A DNA stretch of 64,000 nucleotides from Streptomyces sp. DH24 (GCF_029813775.1 NZ_JARVKW010000030.1:1-64000), one strand, 5' to 3'; numbered from the stretch's first letter, positions 11,262-20,936 are shown. Notes: generated by a model not told the origin, from the sequence alone. A program made the numbers and translations.

Positions 11262-12941
11262 ATGGAAACCCCCACATATCTGGCAGCTGAGCTACGGCTC
11301 CCCACGAACTGGCTCGACTACACGATCCTCGGCATCTACTTCGTCGTCGTCCTCGGCATCGGCTTCGCCGCCCGCCGGTCGGTGAAGACCAGCCTCGACT
11401 TCTTCCTCTCCGGCCGCTCCCTGCCTGCCTGGGTCACCGGTCTCGCCTTCATCGCCGCCAACCTCGGCGCCACCGAGATCCTCGGCATGGCCGCCAACAG
11501 CGCGCAGTACGGCGTCTACACCACCCACTGGTACTGGATCGGCGCCATCCCCGCGATGGTCTTCCTGGGCCTGGTGATGATGCCGTTCTACTACGGCTCC
11601 AAGGTCCGGTCGGTCCCCGAGTTCCTGCTGCTCCGCTTCGACAGGGCGGCGCACCTGCTCAGTTCGATCCTGTTCGCCTTCGCCGCCATCCTGATCGCCG
11701 GCGTCAACCTGTACGCCCTCGCGATCGTCGTCGAGGCGCTGCTGGGCTGGCCGCAGTGGGTGGCGATCGTGGTCGCCGGCTTCTTCGTGCTCGCCTACAT
11801 CACCCTCGGCGGCCTGTCCTCGGCGATCTACAACGAGGTCCTGCAGTTCTTCGTCATCCTCGCCGCGCTCATCCCCATCACCGTGCTCGGTCTGCGCAGC
11901 GTCGGCGGCTGGGACGGCCTGTCCGACTCGCTGACCGCGTCGCGCGGCGATGACTTCATGTCCGCGTGGGGCGGCACCGGCATCGGCAGCGACAACCCGC
12001 TCGGCGCGAACTGGCTGACCATCGTCCTCGGCCTCGGCTTCGTGCTGTCCTTCGGCTACTGGACGACGAACTTCGCCGAGGTGCAGCGCGCGCTGTCCGC
12101 GAAGAACCTGTCCGCCGCCCAGCGCACCCCGCTGATCGCCGCGTTCCCGAAGATCTTCATCGTCTTCCTGGTGATGATCCCGGGCCTGGTCGCCGCCGTG
12201 CTGGTGCCCCGGATCGGCACGCCCGACTCCGACCTCCAGTACAACGACGCCATCCCGTACCTGATGGAGCAACTGCTGCCCAACGGTGTGCTGGGCATCG
12301 CGGTGACCGGTCTGCTGGCCGCGTTCATGGCGGGCATGGCGGCGAACGTGTCGTCCTTCAACACCGTCTTCACCAGCGACATCTGGTCGAAGTACGTGGT
12401 CAGGGGCCGCGAGGACGGCTACTACGTGCGGTTCGGGCGGCTCATCACCGCGATCGGCGTGCTGGCCTCGATCGGCACGGCGTTCCTGGCGTCGTCGTTC
12501 TCGAACATCATGAGCTACCTCCAGACGCTGTTCTCCTTCTTCAACGTCCCGATGTTCGTCGTCTTCATCATCGGCATGTTCTGGAAGCGCGCCTCCATGA
12601 AGTCCGGCTTCTGGGGCCTGGTCGCGGGCACCACGGCGGCGATGGTGAACTACTTCTGGATCTACAAGCAGGGCATCGTCGACATCCCGTCCGACCAGGG
12701 CGCCAACTTCGTCTCCGCGATCGCCGGGTTCGTCGCGGGCGCGGTCGTCATGGTGGCCGTCTCCCTGTTCACCGCGCCGAAGCCGGCCGACGAGCTCCAG
12801 GGGCTGGTGTACGGCACCACCTCGCCCGGCATGTCCGAGCCTGCCGCCGCCGGCGACGACGCCTGGTACCGCAAGCCGGCCCTGCTGGGCTGGGGCGCGG
12901 TGATCCTCGCGGCCGCCTGCTACATCCCGTTCTCGTTCTGA
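11262..12941 (+). CDS. Sodium:solute symporter, probably galactose uptake
   Basis: 558-residue polytopic membrane transporter of the solute:sodium symporter family, with about 13-14 hydrophobic segments. The SSS signature is visible in the FLSGRSLPAWVTGLAFIAAN region (about 45-65), NLGATEILG, and the conserved FGYWTTNFAEVQRALSAKN loop near residue 270. It is divergent from galTEK and shares its AT-rich control region, which makes galactose or another sugar the likely substrate (inference). The ATG at 11262 is preferred over GTG 11256. Only about 20 bases separate it from the following small membrane gene. Confidence 0.9.
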   Translation: METPTYLAAELRLPTNWLDYTILGIYFVVVLGIGFAARRSVKTSLDFFLSGRSLPAWVTGLAFIAANLGATEILGMAANSAQYGVYTTHWYWIGAIPAMVFLGLVMMPFYYGSKVRSVPEFLLLRFDRAAHLLSSILFAFAAILIAGVNLYALAIVVEALLGWPQWVAIVVAGFFVLAYITLGGLSSAIYNEVLQFFVILAALIPITVLGLRSVGGWDGLSDSLTASRGDDFMSAWGGTGIGSDNPLGANWLTIVLGLGFVLSFGYWTTNFAEVQRALSAKNLSAAQRTPLIAAFPKIFIVFLVMIPGLVAAVLVPRIGTPDSDLQYNDAIPYLMEQLLPNGVLGIAVTGLLAAFMAGMAANVSSFNTVFTSDIWSKYVVRGREDGYYVRFGRLITAIGVLASIGTAFLASSFSNIMSYLQTLFSFFNVPMFVVFIIGMFWKRASMKSGFWGLVAGTTAAMVNYFWIYKQGIVDIPSDQGANFVSAIAGFVAGAVVMVAVSLFTAPKPADELQGLVYGTTSPGMSEPAAAGDDAWYRKPALLGWGAVILAAACYIPFSF

Positions 12942-12962
12942 TCGCGGGAGGATGGAGAGACC

Positions 12963-13292
12963 ATGTCCCACCACTACTCCGACAAAGACGTCCAGCGGGA
13001 GGTCTCCGAACTGGAGACCAAGTCGACCACGGCCGCGCGGCTGTTCGACATCCGGCGGATCATCGGCGGACTGTTCGTGCTCTACGGCGTGATCGTGACG
13101 ATCGCGGGCCTCACGGCGTCCGACGCCGACATCGACAAGGCCGAGGGCGTCAACATCAACCTCTGGACCGGGCTGGGGATGCTGCTGCTCGGCCTGTTCT
13201 TCCTGGCGTGGCTGAAACTGCGTCCGGTGGCTCCCCCGCCGCCGGACCTCGTGCCCAAGGAACCGGAGGACGAGGACGGGGCGGCGCGGTGA
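12963..13292 (+). CDS. Small two-helix membrane protein
   Basis: 109 residues with a hydrophilic N-terminus, two predicted transmembrane segments (about 35-52 and 68-85) and an acidic proline-rich tail. It follows the symporter by 21 bases with GGGAGGATGGAGA as ribosome-binding site, so it is almost certainly in the same operon and may be an accessory subunit. No motif of known function is visible. Confidence 0.75.
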   Translation: MSHHYSDKDVQREVSELETKSTTAARLFDIRRIIGGLFVLYGVIVTIAGLTASDADIDKAEGVNINLWTGLGMLLLGLFFLAWLKLRPVAPPPPDLVPKEPEDEDGAAR

Positions 13293-13313
13293 CCGCCCTC
13301 CGCTGACGTGTTA

Positions 13314-13347
13314 CCGCTGTCCGGGGCAGGCGTGTCCCGGACAGCGG
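13314..13347. terminator. Bidirectional hairpin terminator
   Basis: Perfect 12-bp stem CCGCTGTCCGGG / CCCGGACAGCGG with a 10-base loop. It sits between the convergent small membrane gene and response-regulator gene and would serve both. Confidence 0.75.
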
Positions 13348-13348
13348 G

Positions 13349-14032
13349 TCAGCGTTCCGGCCGCCGTACCGGACCCGCCCTGTCCAGCAGACCCGTCCTC
13401 GCCGCCAGCGCCGCCGCCTCCAGACGTGAGCCGACCCCCAGTTTCATCAGCACCCGCTGGACGTGGGTGCGGGCGGTGGAGGGCGCGATGCCCATGCCGG
13501 CGGCGATCACGCGGGTGTCCTCCCCGTCGGCGACGCGGACCAGGACCTCGGCCTCCCTCGGGGTGAGCATCTGGAGCAGGCGCCGGCCCTCGTCGTCCGG
13601 CTGGGCGGCGGGGTTGAGCAGTTCGGCGAAGGCGCCCTGCAGCAGCTGCGGGGCGACCGCCGCCTCACCCGCCCGCGCCTTCATGATCGCCCGCTCGACG
13701 CCCTCGATGCGCTCGTCGTGCCGCACGTACCCCGACGCCCCGGCGGCGAACGCCGCGGCGATGCCCCGCGGGCCGGGTACCGGGCCCAGCACCACCACCG
13801 CGACCTGCGGACGCTCCCGCTTGATCCGCGCCACCGGGTCGAAGATGCCCGGCTCCGCCGGTGTCGCCGTCCCCAGCAGGCACACCTCCGGCGCCCGGCT
13901 GATCACCAGCTCCGCCGCACCGGAGGTCGGCGCCGTCGCGGCGAGCACCCGGTGCCCGCGCAGCTTCAGCGCCGAGGCCAGCGCCTCGGCGAGCAACCGG
14001 TGGTCGTCGACCACGATGAGCCGCGCTGCCAT
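13349..14032 (-). CDS. LuxR-type orphan response regulator
   Basis: 227 residues with a receiver domain (MAARLIVVDDHRLLAEALAS) and a C-terminal LuxR helix-turn-helix (LTPREAEVLVRVADGEDTRV, then STARTHVQRVLMKLG). At the position expected for the phospho-acceptor the sequence reads EVCLLGTATP, with no aspartate, so the receiver is probably non-phosphorylatable (atypical). The ATG at 14032 gives the canonical receiver start. No kinase gene is adjacent. It resembles the regulator at 6322-7089. Confidence 0.87.
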   Translation of the reverse strand: MAARLIVVDDHRLLAEALASALKLRGHRVLAATAPTSGAAELVISRAPEVCLLGTATPAEPGIFDPVARIKRERPQVAVVVLGPVPGPRGIAAAFAAGASGYVRHDERIEGVERAIMKARAGEAAVAPQLLQGAFAELLNPAAQPDDEGRRLLQMLTPREAEVLVRVADGEDTRVIAAGMGIAPSTARTHVQRVLMKLGVGSRLEAAALAARTGLLDRAGPVRRPER

Positions 14033-14186
14033 CGAGCAACCCCCCAGTCCCCCCAACGGATCCTCGTGGACCCCACTATGACCGCCGCACCGTGAATCCC
14101 CCAGTGCGGACGCGTCAGTGCCCCCGGAAGCTACACGCAAGTTCCCCGTCGCGCTCCCCCTACCGGCGACAAACGCCCGGATACAC

Positions 14187-14227
14187 GACCGCGGCCCCCC
14201 CCCCCGGACGGGGACGGGGCCGCGGTC
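14187..14227 (-). terminator. Terminator of the first PQQ-propeller gene
   Basis: A 12-bp stem GACCGCGGCCCC / GGGGCCGCGGTC lies just beyond the stop codon at 14243. The loop includes a run of C residues. Confidence 0.65.
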
Positions 14228-14242
14228 ACGGCACGGAAGCGC

Positions 14243-16090
14243 TCAGTCCGTACCGAACGCGATCACCAGGTACTCCTTCTCGTCCGAGCTGGGTCGCCGC
14301 TCGCTGGCGTACACCGCCGACATGTAGAAGCGGCCCTGGGAGAACAGCAGCTCCGCGTACTCCGGGAGCAGGCTGGTCTCCACGTCGCGGACGGACTCCG
14401 TGGCCGGGTTCTCCAGCAGGACGGTCTGCTTGAAGGAGCCGCCGTCGATGCTGACGACCTGGCCGCCCTTGTCGTAGGGCGGACGCTTGTACGCCAGCAG
14501 GTTGCCGCCGTCCATGCGCAGCGGGGTGATCGTGTAACCGTCGCCCGCGTCGGCGCGCTGGCCGGTCTGCTTGCCGGTGGCCAGGTCGAAGGCGACGATC
14601 TCGTTGGTCCGGCTGTAGTTGCCGCCGCTGCTGTCGTGCTCCTCGGTCGGGATGTACAGCCGGTCGTTGCCGACGGCGAGCATGAGGCAGTGGTCGATGC
14701 GGCTGATGCCGTCGCACTTGGCGGCGAACTGCTCGCCCGGGGCCGAGATGCGTGCCCGCAGCTTGCCGGTCTTGTTGTCGATGGAGAAGAAGTCCGAGAT
14801 GCCGCTGCCGTCGCCCGCGGAATCGCCGACGTCGGACGCCACGACCAGCGGTTCGGTGGAGACGATGCTGGCGTACTCGATGCCCGCCGCCATCTTGTAC
14901 TCGGAGATCACCTTCCCGGACTTCGGGTCGATGGTCTGGATGTGCAGCTGGCGGTTGTCGTACGAGCCGCACTTGCGGAGCGCGACCAGCTTCTCCCCGC
15001 CGCCGTACCCGGCGTCGTAGCAGGAGTCGGTCGGCTTCGGGCTCCACAGCGTCTTGCCGGACGCGATGTCGAAGGCGCCGCCGCCGCTGGTGCCGCCCAC
15101 GGCGACCGTGCTGCCGCTGAGCGTGACGTTGTCGAAGTTGACCAGCTGGTCACCGGTCTTGAGCGTCTTCGTCCAGAGCTTCTTGCCGGCGTCCAGGTCG
15201 ATCGCCGCGACCTGGCTGCACCCGTGCGAGGGGTCGGCCTTGGTCGGCATCGCGGGCTGGAAGGTGACCGCCGTCCTGTTGTCCTCGGTGATGTGCCTGC
15301 TGGCCTGGCACACCGGGCCGGGCAGGTCGATCGTCCACTGCTTGGTGCCCTTGACGGGGTCGTAGCCGACGATCTCCGCGACGCCGCTCTTGGCGTACAC
15401 CTTGTCGGTGGCCCACGAGCCGGAGACGACGACGCTGCTGTCGTTCTTCACCTCGGGCGCCGGCACCTGGAAGAGCACCTTGGAGCTCGGGTCGGACGGC
15501 GCCTTCTCCTTGCCGCCGCCCGAACCGCCCGTGCCGGAACCGCCCTTCGGGTCGGTGCCGCCGGTGCCGCCGCTGGAGTTGGCGGTGTCGTCCTTCTTGC
15601 CGTCGTCCTTGCCGGACGCGTACCAGACGCCACCGCCGACGATCAGGGCGATCGCGACGACGGCCGCCACGATGATGGCCAGCTGCGCGTTGGTCTTCCG
15701 CCCGCCGCCCGGCTGCGGCTGCATCGGCATGGTCGGCTGCTGCGGATAGCCGTAACCGGGCTGCTGGCCGTAGGGCGGGGTGGGGTGGCCGTACCCGCCC
15801 GGCTGCTGGCCGTACGCACCGGGCTGGCCGTAGCCCGGCGTGCCGGGCGGCGGGGTCTGGGGCGGGCCCTGCGGGTAGCCGTAGCCCGGCTGCGCGGGCG
15901 GCGGCTGCGGCGGGGCGGCCGGGGGCTGGTTCTGCGGCGCCTGCGGGTAGCCGTAACCCGGTTGCGGCTGCGGGGCCTTGCCGAGGTCGGGACCGCCGGT
16001 CTGCGGCGGCTGGGGCGGCTGGTTCTGCGGCGGGCCGAAGCCGCCCCCCTGCGGGGGCTGGTTGGGCGGCGGGGGCGGCGGCTGGGTCAT
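14243..16090 (-). CDS. Membrane-anchored PQQ-type beta-propeller protein
   Basis: 615 residues in three parts: a cytoplasmic Pro/Gln/Gly/Tyr-rich region (1-130) with repeated PGYGYPQ-like units, one transmembrane helix (about 138-158), and an extracellular region. The latter has a Gly/Ser linker followed by a PQQ-like propeller (WTIDLPGPVCQ, KLWTKTLKTGD, GKTLWSPKP repeats). It would be displayed outside the cell and bind or scaffold proteins or ligands; no enzymatic motif is evident. A paralogue with the same architecture is encoded just upstream (16145-17893), clearly a tandem duplication. Function unknown. Confidence 0.8.
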   Translation of the reverse strand: MTQPPPPPPNQPPQGGGFGPPQNQPPQPPQTGGPDLGKAPQPQPGYGYPQAPQNQPPAAPPQPPPAQPGYGYPQGPPQTPPPGTPGYGQPGAYGQQPGGYGHPTPPYGQQPGYGYPQQPTMPMQPQPGGGRKTNAQLAIIVAAVVAIALIVGGGVWYASGKDDGKKDDTANSSGGTGGTDPKGGSGTGGSGGGKEKAPSDPSSKVLFQVPAPEVKNDSSVVVSGSWATDKVYAKSGVAEIVGYDPVKGTKQWTIDLPGPVCQASRHITEDNRTAVTFQPAMPTKADPSHGCSQVAAIDLDAGKKLWTKTLKTGDQLVNFDNVTLSGSTVAVGGTSGGGAFDIASGKTLWSPKPTDSCYDAGYGGGEKLVALRKCGSYDNRQLHIQTIDPKSGKVISEYKMAAGIEYASIVSTEPLVVASDVGDSAGDGSGISDFFSIDNKTGKLRARISAPGEQFAAKCDGISRIDHCLMLAVGNDRLYIPTEEHDSSGGNYSRTNEIVAFDLATGKQTGQRADAGDGYTITPLRMDGGNLLAYKRPPYDKGGQVVSIDGGSFKQTVLLENPATESVRDVETSLLPEYAELLFSQGRFYMSAVYASERRPSSDEKEYLVIAFGTD

Positions 16091-16144
16091 GGCGTCACTA
16101 CCTCGGGGACGGGTCGAGCGGCGGGCGGAGGGGAGGAAGCCGGG

Positions 16145-17893
16145 TCACTTGCCGTAGGCGAGCATCAACTTCTCCTTGGCGTCGTCGTTGCCGTTCAGCC
16201 GGGTGGTCGAGATGTAGAAGCGGCCGTCGACCCAGTCGATCGCCTTCGAGAAGAAGCCGTTCTCGATGTCGGCGGCGCCGACCGGGTTCTGCAGCAGCTT
16301 CGTGGGCTGGTGGCCGGCGCCGGCCGTCGCGATCGACACGATCTGCCCGCCCGCGTCGTACGACGGCTGCACGTACGCGACGAGCTTGCCGCCCTCGGTC
16401 TTGATCGGCAGCATCGACTCGTCCGCCGGGGACTTGACGCGCCACTTCTCCTTGCCGGTGTCCAGGCTGATCGCCACGATCTCGTTGGCGCTCGCCGTCG
16501 CCTCGGTGGGCAGGTAGAGCGTGTCGTCGTCGGCGGCCACGCCCAGGCAGCCCTGCAGGTTGCGCTCCAGGATGGCCCAGCCGCACTCGGGGGCGAAGTC
16601 CTCGTCGACCTCCACCTGCGAACGGAACTTGCCGTCGTCGCCGAGGGTGGAGATGTTCCAGGCCTTCTTGTCCTGGTGGGTGCTGTAGACGACCAGCGGG
16701 TCCACCGAGTAGGTGCGCGCGACCCGCCAGCCCTTGTCGAACTTCTGGGTCCACCTGGCCTGGCCGGTGCGCGGGTCGAGCTCCTGCACCTCGTCGTGCT
16801 CGTTGGAGGTGCTCGCGCCGCAGGAGGAGACGGCGACGAGCTTCTGGCCGCCCGCGAACGCGGTCGGGAAGCAGGCGTCGCCGTACTTCTTCTTGTCCCA
16901 CAGCTTCTTGCCGGACTTCACGTCGTACGCGGTGCCGGACTGGGAGCGGCCCACCATCAGCGTGTCGCCCGTGATGGTCAGGCCCAGCGAGAGCGTGGAG
17001 TCGAACAGGCCGCCCTCGGCGACCTCGCCCTGCCAGCCCTTCTCACCGGTGTTGAGGTCGATCTGCTGGAGCTGGTTGCACTTGGCGCGGTCGCTGCTGC
17101 CGCTCATGTACGCGACGACGATCTTGTCGTCGGACGTCTTCTGCGGCGTGGTCGCGCAGACCTTCTGCGGGAAGGTGATCGCGTCCCAGGTGGGCCTGCC
17201 GTCACCGACGTTGTACGCGAAGAGCTGCTTGTACGCCGCCTTCACCGCGGTCTTGTCGGTGATCCACATGCCCTCGGCCTCGGCACCGGAGCCGGGCGCG
17301 TCGGGCGCCTCCTTGTACCAGAGGACCTTCGCCTCGCCGGCCTTGCGGCCCTCGTTGAGGTTGTCCGGGTCCTCGCCGCCGTCGCCGCTGCCGTCGCCGG
17401 GGTTGACGGGCGCGCCGGACACCGACGGCTTGGGGTCGTCGCTCTTGCCCGCGACCGGCTTGTCGTCCTTGTCGTCGCCGCCGCCGGCCACGGCGAACAC
17501 CGTGCCGCCGATGACGAGGAGGGCCGCGACCGCGCCACCGACGACGAGCGCCGTCCGGTTCTTGAACGGGTTGCGGGAGCCGGGCGGCGGGGTGCCGGGC
17601 GCACCGGGGTACTGCGGCTGCTGCGGGTAGCCGTACCCGGGCTGGCCGTACGGACCGGGCTGCGGCGGCTGGCCGTAGGGGCCCGCGTTGTACGGGCCCG
17701 GCTGCGCGTAGGGCCCCGGCTGGCCGGGCTGCTGCGGGTAGCCGTAGCCGGGCTGCGGCGGGCCCTGCGGGGGCGGGGTCTGCGGCGGGCCCTGCGGGGG
17801 CGGCGGGGTCGGTGCCCCGAAGCCTCCCTGCGGCGGCGGATCCTGCGGTGCTCCGAAACCGCCGTGCGGCGGTTGGTTGGGCGGCTGAGTCAT
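16145..17893 (-). CDS. Membrane-anchored PQQ-type beta-propeller protein, paralogue
   Basis: 582 residues with the same architecture as its downstream neighbour: a Pro/Gln/Gly-rich N-terminus with PGYGYPQQ repeats (1-110), a transmembrane helix (about 125-145), an acidic linker and a propeller with repeats such as GEKGWQGEVAEGG, SGKKLWDKKKYGD and GQARWTQKFDKGW. Sequence has drifted but the motif order is kept. The 54-bp gap suggests one transcript. The proline-rich tails face the cytoplasm and may interact with other proteins; no catalytic residues are recognised. Confidence 0.8.
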   Translation of the reverse strand: MTQPPNQPPHGGFGAPQDPPPQGGFGAPTPPPPQGPPQTPPPQGPPQPGYGYPQQPGQPGPYAQPGPYNAGPYGQPPQPGPYGQPGYGYPQQPQYPGAPGTPPPGSRNPFKNRTALVVGGAVAALLVIGGTVFAVAGGGDDKDDKPVAGKSDDPKPSVSGAPVNPGDGSGDGGEDPDNLNEGRKAGEAKVLWYKEAPDAPGSGAEAEGMWITDKTAVKAAYKQLFAYNVGDGRPTWDAITFPQKVCATTPQKTSDDKIVVAYMSGSSDRAKCNQLQQIDLNTGEKGWQGEVAEGGLFDSTLSLGLTITGDTLMVGRSQSGTAYDVKSGKKLWDKKKYGDACFPTAFAGGQKLVAVSSCGASTSNEHDEVQELDPRTGQARWTQKFDKGWRVARTYSVDPLVVYSTHQDKKAWNISTLGDDGKFRSQVEVDEDFAPECGWAILERNLQGCLGVAADDDTLYLPTEATASANEIVAISLDTGKEKWRVKSPADESMLPIKTEGGKLVAYVQPSYDAGGQIVSIATAGAGHQPTKLLQNPVGAADIENGFFSKAIDWVDGRFYISTTRLNGNDDAKEKLMLAYGK

Positions 17894-18109
17894 CAGCTCG
17901 TTCCCCCTCGTTTACTCACTGATTTTTAGCCACGCCCCGAGGTACGGAAGCGCCACTCAGAGTCGCACTCAGACAGTTGGTCGGTTCTCAGTCGGCTCTT
18001 TCTATCACCCGGCGCCGACATACCACGGGGCCGGATCCTCGCCTGTTCCCAAGGGAGGACCGGCCCGTGATGCCCTCGTTACGTCCCTTCACGCGCCCTT
18101 CACGGGCGG

Positions 18110-19924
18110 CTACGCGTCCTCCGCCAGTTCCAGCCAGCGCATCTCCAGCTCCTCGCGCTGCCCGGCCAGTTCCCGCAGTTCGGCGTCGAGCCCGGCGACC
18201 TTCGCGAAGTCCGTGGCGTTCTCGGCGATTTGGGCGTGGAGGCGGGATTCCTTCTCCGAGATCTTGTCCAGCTGCCGTTCGATCTTCTGGAGTTCCTTCT
18301 TCGCGGCGCGCTGGTCGGCGGCGCTCCGCTCCGGGGCCGCCCCGGTGTCGGCCCGGACGGCGGCCGGGGCCGCGGCGGCGGCCGCTTCCTCCATGCGCCG
18401 GCGGCGCTCAAGGTACTCGTCGATGCCGCGCGGCAGCATCCGCAGGGCGCCGTCGCCGAGCAGCGCGAACACCCGGTCGGTGGTCCGCTCGACGAAGAAC
18501 CGGTCGTGGGAGATGACGACCATCGAGCCGGGCCAGCCGTCGAGGACGTCCTCCAGCTGGGTCAGCGTCTCGATGTCGAGGTCGTTGGTGGGCTCGTCCA
18601 GGAACAGCACGTTGGGCTCGTCCATGAGCAGCCGCAGCAGCTGGAGGCGGCGGCGCTCACCGCCGGACAGGTCACCGACCGGCGTCCACTGCTTCTCCTT
18701 GCCGAACCCGAACGTCTCGCACAGCTGCCCGGCGGTCATCTCGCGCCCCTTGCCGAGGTCGACGCGCTCCCGCACCCGCTGCACGGCCTCCAGCACCCGC
18801 CAGGCCGGGTCGAGTTCGGCGACCTCCTGGGAGAGGTAGGCGAGCCTGACGGTCTTGCCGACGCGGATGCTGCCGCCGACGGGCTGCGCCTCGCCCTGGG
18901 TGCGGGCGGCGTCGGCCATGGCGCGCAGCAGGGTCGTCTTGCCGGCGCCGTTCACGCCGACGAGGCCGATGCGGTCGCCGGGGCCGAGCTGCCAGGTGAC
19001 GTGCTTGAGCAGGACCTTGGGACCGGCCTGGACGGTGACGTCCTCCAGGTCGAACACGGTCTTGCCGAGCCGGGAGGAGGCGAACTTCATCAGCTCGCTG
19101 CTGTCGCGGGGCGGCGGCACGTCCGCGATCAGCTCGTTGGCGGCCTCGACGCGGAAGCGCGGCTTGGAGGTGCGGGCGGGCGCGCCGCGCCGCAGCCAGG
19201 CCAGTTCCTTGCGGACCAGGTTCTGCCGCTTGACCTCCTCGGTGGCGGCGATGCGCTCGCGTTCGGCGCGGGCGAAGACGTAGTCGGAGTAGCCGCCCTC
19301 GTACTCGTGGACGACGCCGCGCTGGACGTCCCACATGCGGGTGCAGACCTGGTCGAGGAACCAGCGGTCGTGGGTGACGACGACGAGCGCGGACCGGCGG
19401 TCGCGCAGGTGCTCGGCGAGCCAGGCGATGCCCTCGACGTCGAGGTGGTTGGTCGGCTCGTCCAGGACGATGAGGTCCTGCTCCTCGATGAGGAGCTTGG
19501 CGAGCGCGATCCGGCGCCGCTCACCACCGGACAGCGGGCCGATGACGGTGTCCAGGCCCTTGGGGAAGCCGGGCAGGTCCAGGCCGCCGAACAGGCCGGT
19601 GAGCACGTCCCTGACCTTGGCGTTGCCGGCCCACTCGTGGTCGGCCATGTCGCCGATGACCTCGTGCCGCACGGTGGCCGCGGGGTCGAGGGAGTCGTGC
19701 TGGGTGAGCACGCCGAGGCGCAGCCCGCCGGAGTGCGTGACGCGTCCGGAGTCGGCGTCCTCCACCTTGGCCAGCATCCGGATCAGGGTGGTCTTGCCGT
19801 CGCCGTTGCGGCCGACGACGCCGATGCGGTCCCCTTCCGAGACGCCGAGCGAGATGCCGTCGAGGAGGGCACGGGTGCCGTAGACCTTGCTGACGTTCTC
19901 GACATTGACCAGGTTGACGGCCAT
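18110..19924 (-). CDS. ABC-F family ATPase (Uup/EttA type)
   Basis: 604 residues with two ABC ATPase domains and no transmembrane segments, the ABC-F layout. Domain 1 has Walker A GRNGDGKTT, signature LSGGERRRIALAK and Walker B LIVLDEPTNHLD. Domain 2 has GVNGAGKTT, LSGGERRRLQL and VLFLDEPTNDLD. A linker lies between them, and a C-terminal coiled coil (about 530-604) is of the kind seen in Uup. ABC-F proteins act on ribosomes as translation factors or, in some members, protect against ribosome-targeting antibiotics. The first Walker A has D where G is common. Specific role cannot be assigned. Confidence 0.9.
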   Translation of the reverse strand: MAVNLVNVENVSKVYGTRALLDGISLGVSEGDRIGVVGRNGDGKTTLIRMLAKVEDADSGRVTHSGGLRLGVLTQHDSLDPAATVRHEVIGDMADHEWAGNAKVRDVLTGLFGGLDLPGFPKGLDTVIGPLSGGERRRIALAKLLIEEQDLIVLDEPTNHLDVEGIAWLAEHLRDRRSALVVVTHDRWFLDQVCTRMWDVQRGVVHEYEGGYSDYVFARAERERIAATEEVKRQNLVRKELAWLRRGAPARTSKPRFRVEAANELIADVPPPRDSSELMKFASSRLGKTVFDLEDVTVQAGPKVLLKHVTWQLGPGDRIGLVGVNGAGKTTLLRAMADAARTQGEAQPVGGSIRVGKTVRLAYLSQEVAELDPAWRVLEAVQRVRERVDLGKGREMTAGQLCETFGFGKEKQWTPVGDLSGGERRRLQLLRLLMDEPNVLFLDEPTNDLDIETLTQLEDVLDGWPGSMVVISHDRFFVERTTDRVFALLGDGALRMLPRGIDEYLERRRRMEEAAAAAAPAAVRADTGAAPERSAADQRAAKKELQKIERQLDKISEKESRLHAQIAENATDFAKVAGLDAELRELAGQREELEMRWLELAEDA

Positions 19925-20042
19925 TTTTCTCCTGCGCAGGGGGTTCGGTCAGCCTCCCAGCGTAGTGTGCGCCGGTCGGGTGACGGCCCGGGTACCGGTG
20001 AGGGCCGGGCGCGGTGGCCATGAGGGCCGGGTGGCCGGATGG

Positions 20043-20936
20043 TTACAGCACGGTCGCTCCGGGCACCGGTCCCGACGCGGTGCGGACGGTGCGGCAGGTG
20101 CCGGAGGCGCGCAGCGAATTCGCGATCTCCGTCGCCGACCCGGCGTCCCGGGCGAGGAACGCCGTGGTCGGGCCCGAGCCGGAGACCAGCGCGGTGAGCG
20201 CGCCGGCGGCGCGGCCCGCGGCGAGGGTGTCGGCGAGCTCCGGGAAGAGGGAGAGCGCGGCGGGCTGGAGGTCGTTGGAGACGGCGGCGGCGAGCGCATC
20301 CGGGTCGCCCTTGGCGAGGGCGTCGAGCAGGTCCGGCGAGGCGACCGGCTCGGGGATGTCGGTGCCCTCGGCGAGCCGGTCGAACTCCCGGAAGACGGCC
20401 GGGGTGGACAGTCCGCGTGCCGCCATCGCGAACACCCAGTGGAAGGTGCCGCCGACGTCCAGGGCGGTCAGCCGCTCACCGCGCCCGGTGCCGAGGGCGG
20501 CCCCGCCGACCAGGCTGAACGGCACGTCGCTGCCGAGTCCGGCGCAGAGGTCGAGCAGTTCCTCGCGGGAGGCGCCGGTCCCCCACAGCGCGTCGCAGGC
20601 GAGCAGGGCGGCGGCGCCGTCCGCGCTGCCGCCCGCCATGCCGCCGGCGACGGGGATGTCCTTGGTGATGTGCAGGTGCACGGCCGGGCTGCGGCCGTGG
20701 CGCGCGGCGAGGGCCTCGGCCGCGCGGGCCGCGAGGTTCGTGCGGTCCAGCGGCACCTGATCGGCGTCGGGGCCCTCGCAGGTGACGCGCCGTTCACCGG
20801 CCGGCGTGGCGGTGACCTCGTCGTGGAGACCGACCGCCAGGAAGACGTTGGCCAGGTCGTGGAAGCCGTCGGGGCGGGCGGCGCCGACCGCGAGCTGGAC
20901 GTTGACCTTGGCGGGGACGCGGACGGTGACGCTCAC
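20043..20936 (-). CDS. ispE: 4-diphosphocytidyl-2-C-methyl-D-erythritol kinase
   Basis: GHMP kinase of the non-mevalonate (MEP) isoprenoid pathway, phosphorylating CDP-methylerythritol. The 297-residue protein has the typical N-terminus VRVPAKVNVQLAVGAARPDG, the ATP-binding motif IPVAGGMAGGSADGAAAL (about 95-112) and the C-terminal motif ALVSGSGPTTAF. The GTG start overlaps the rsmA stop (GTGA), so the two genes are coupled; rsmA-ispE adjacency is common in actinobacteria. Confidence 0.95.
   Translation of the reverse strand: MSVTVRVPAKVNVQLAVGAARPDGFHDLANVFLAVGLHDEVTATPAGERRVTCEGPDADQVPLDRTNLAARAAEALAARHGRSPAVHLHITKDIPVAGGMAGGSADGAAALLACDALWGTGASREELLDLCAGLGSDVPFSLVGGAALGTGRGERLTALDVGGTFHWVFAMAARGLSTPAVFREFDRLAEGTDIPEPVASPDLLDALAKGDPDALAAAVSNDLQPAALSLFPELADTLAAGRAAGALTALVSGSGPTTAFLARDAGSATEIANSLRASGTCRTVRTASGPVPGATVL

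Noticed and set aside
14636..17929. 1097-codon open frame opposite the two PQQ-propeller genes
   Set aside because: Arg/Ala/Gly/Val-rich product with no domain, spanning two real genes and their gap; a GC-skew artefact.
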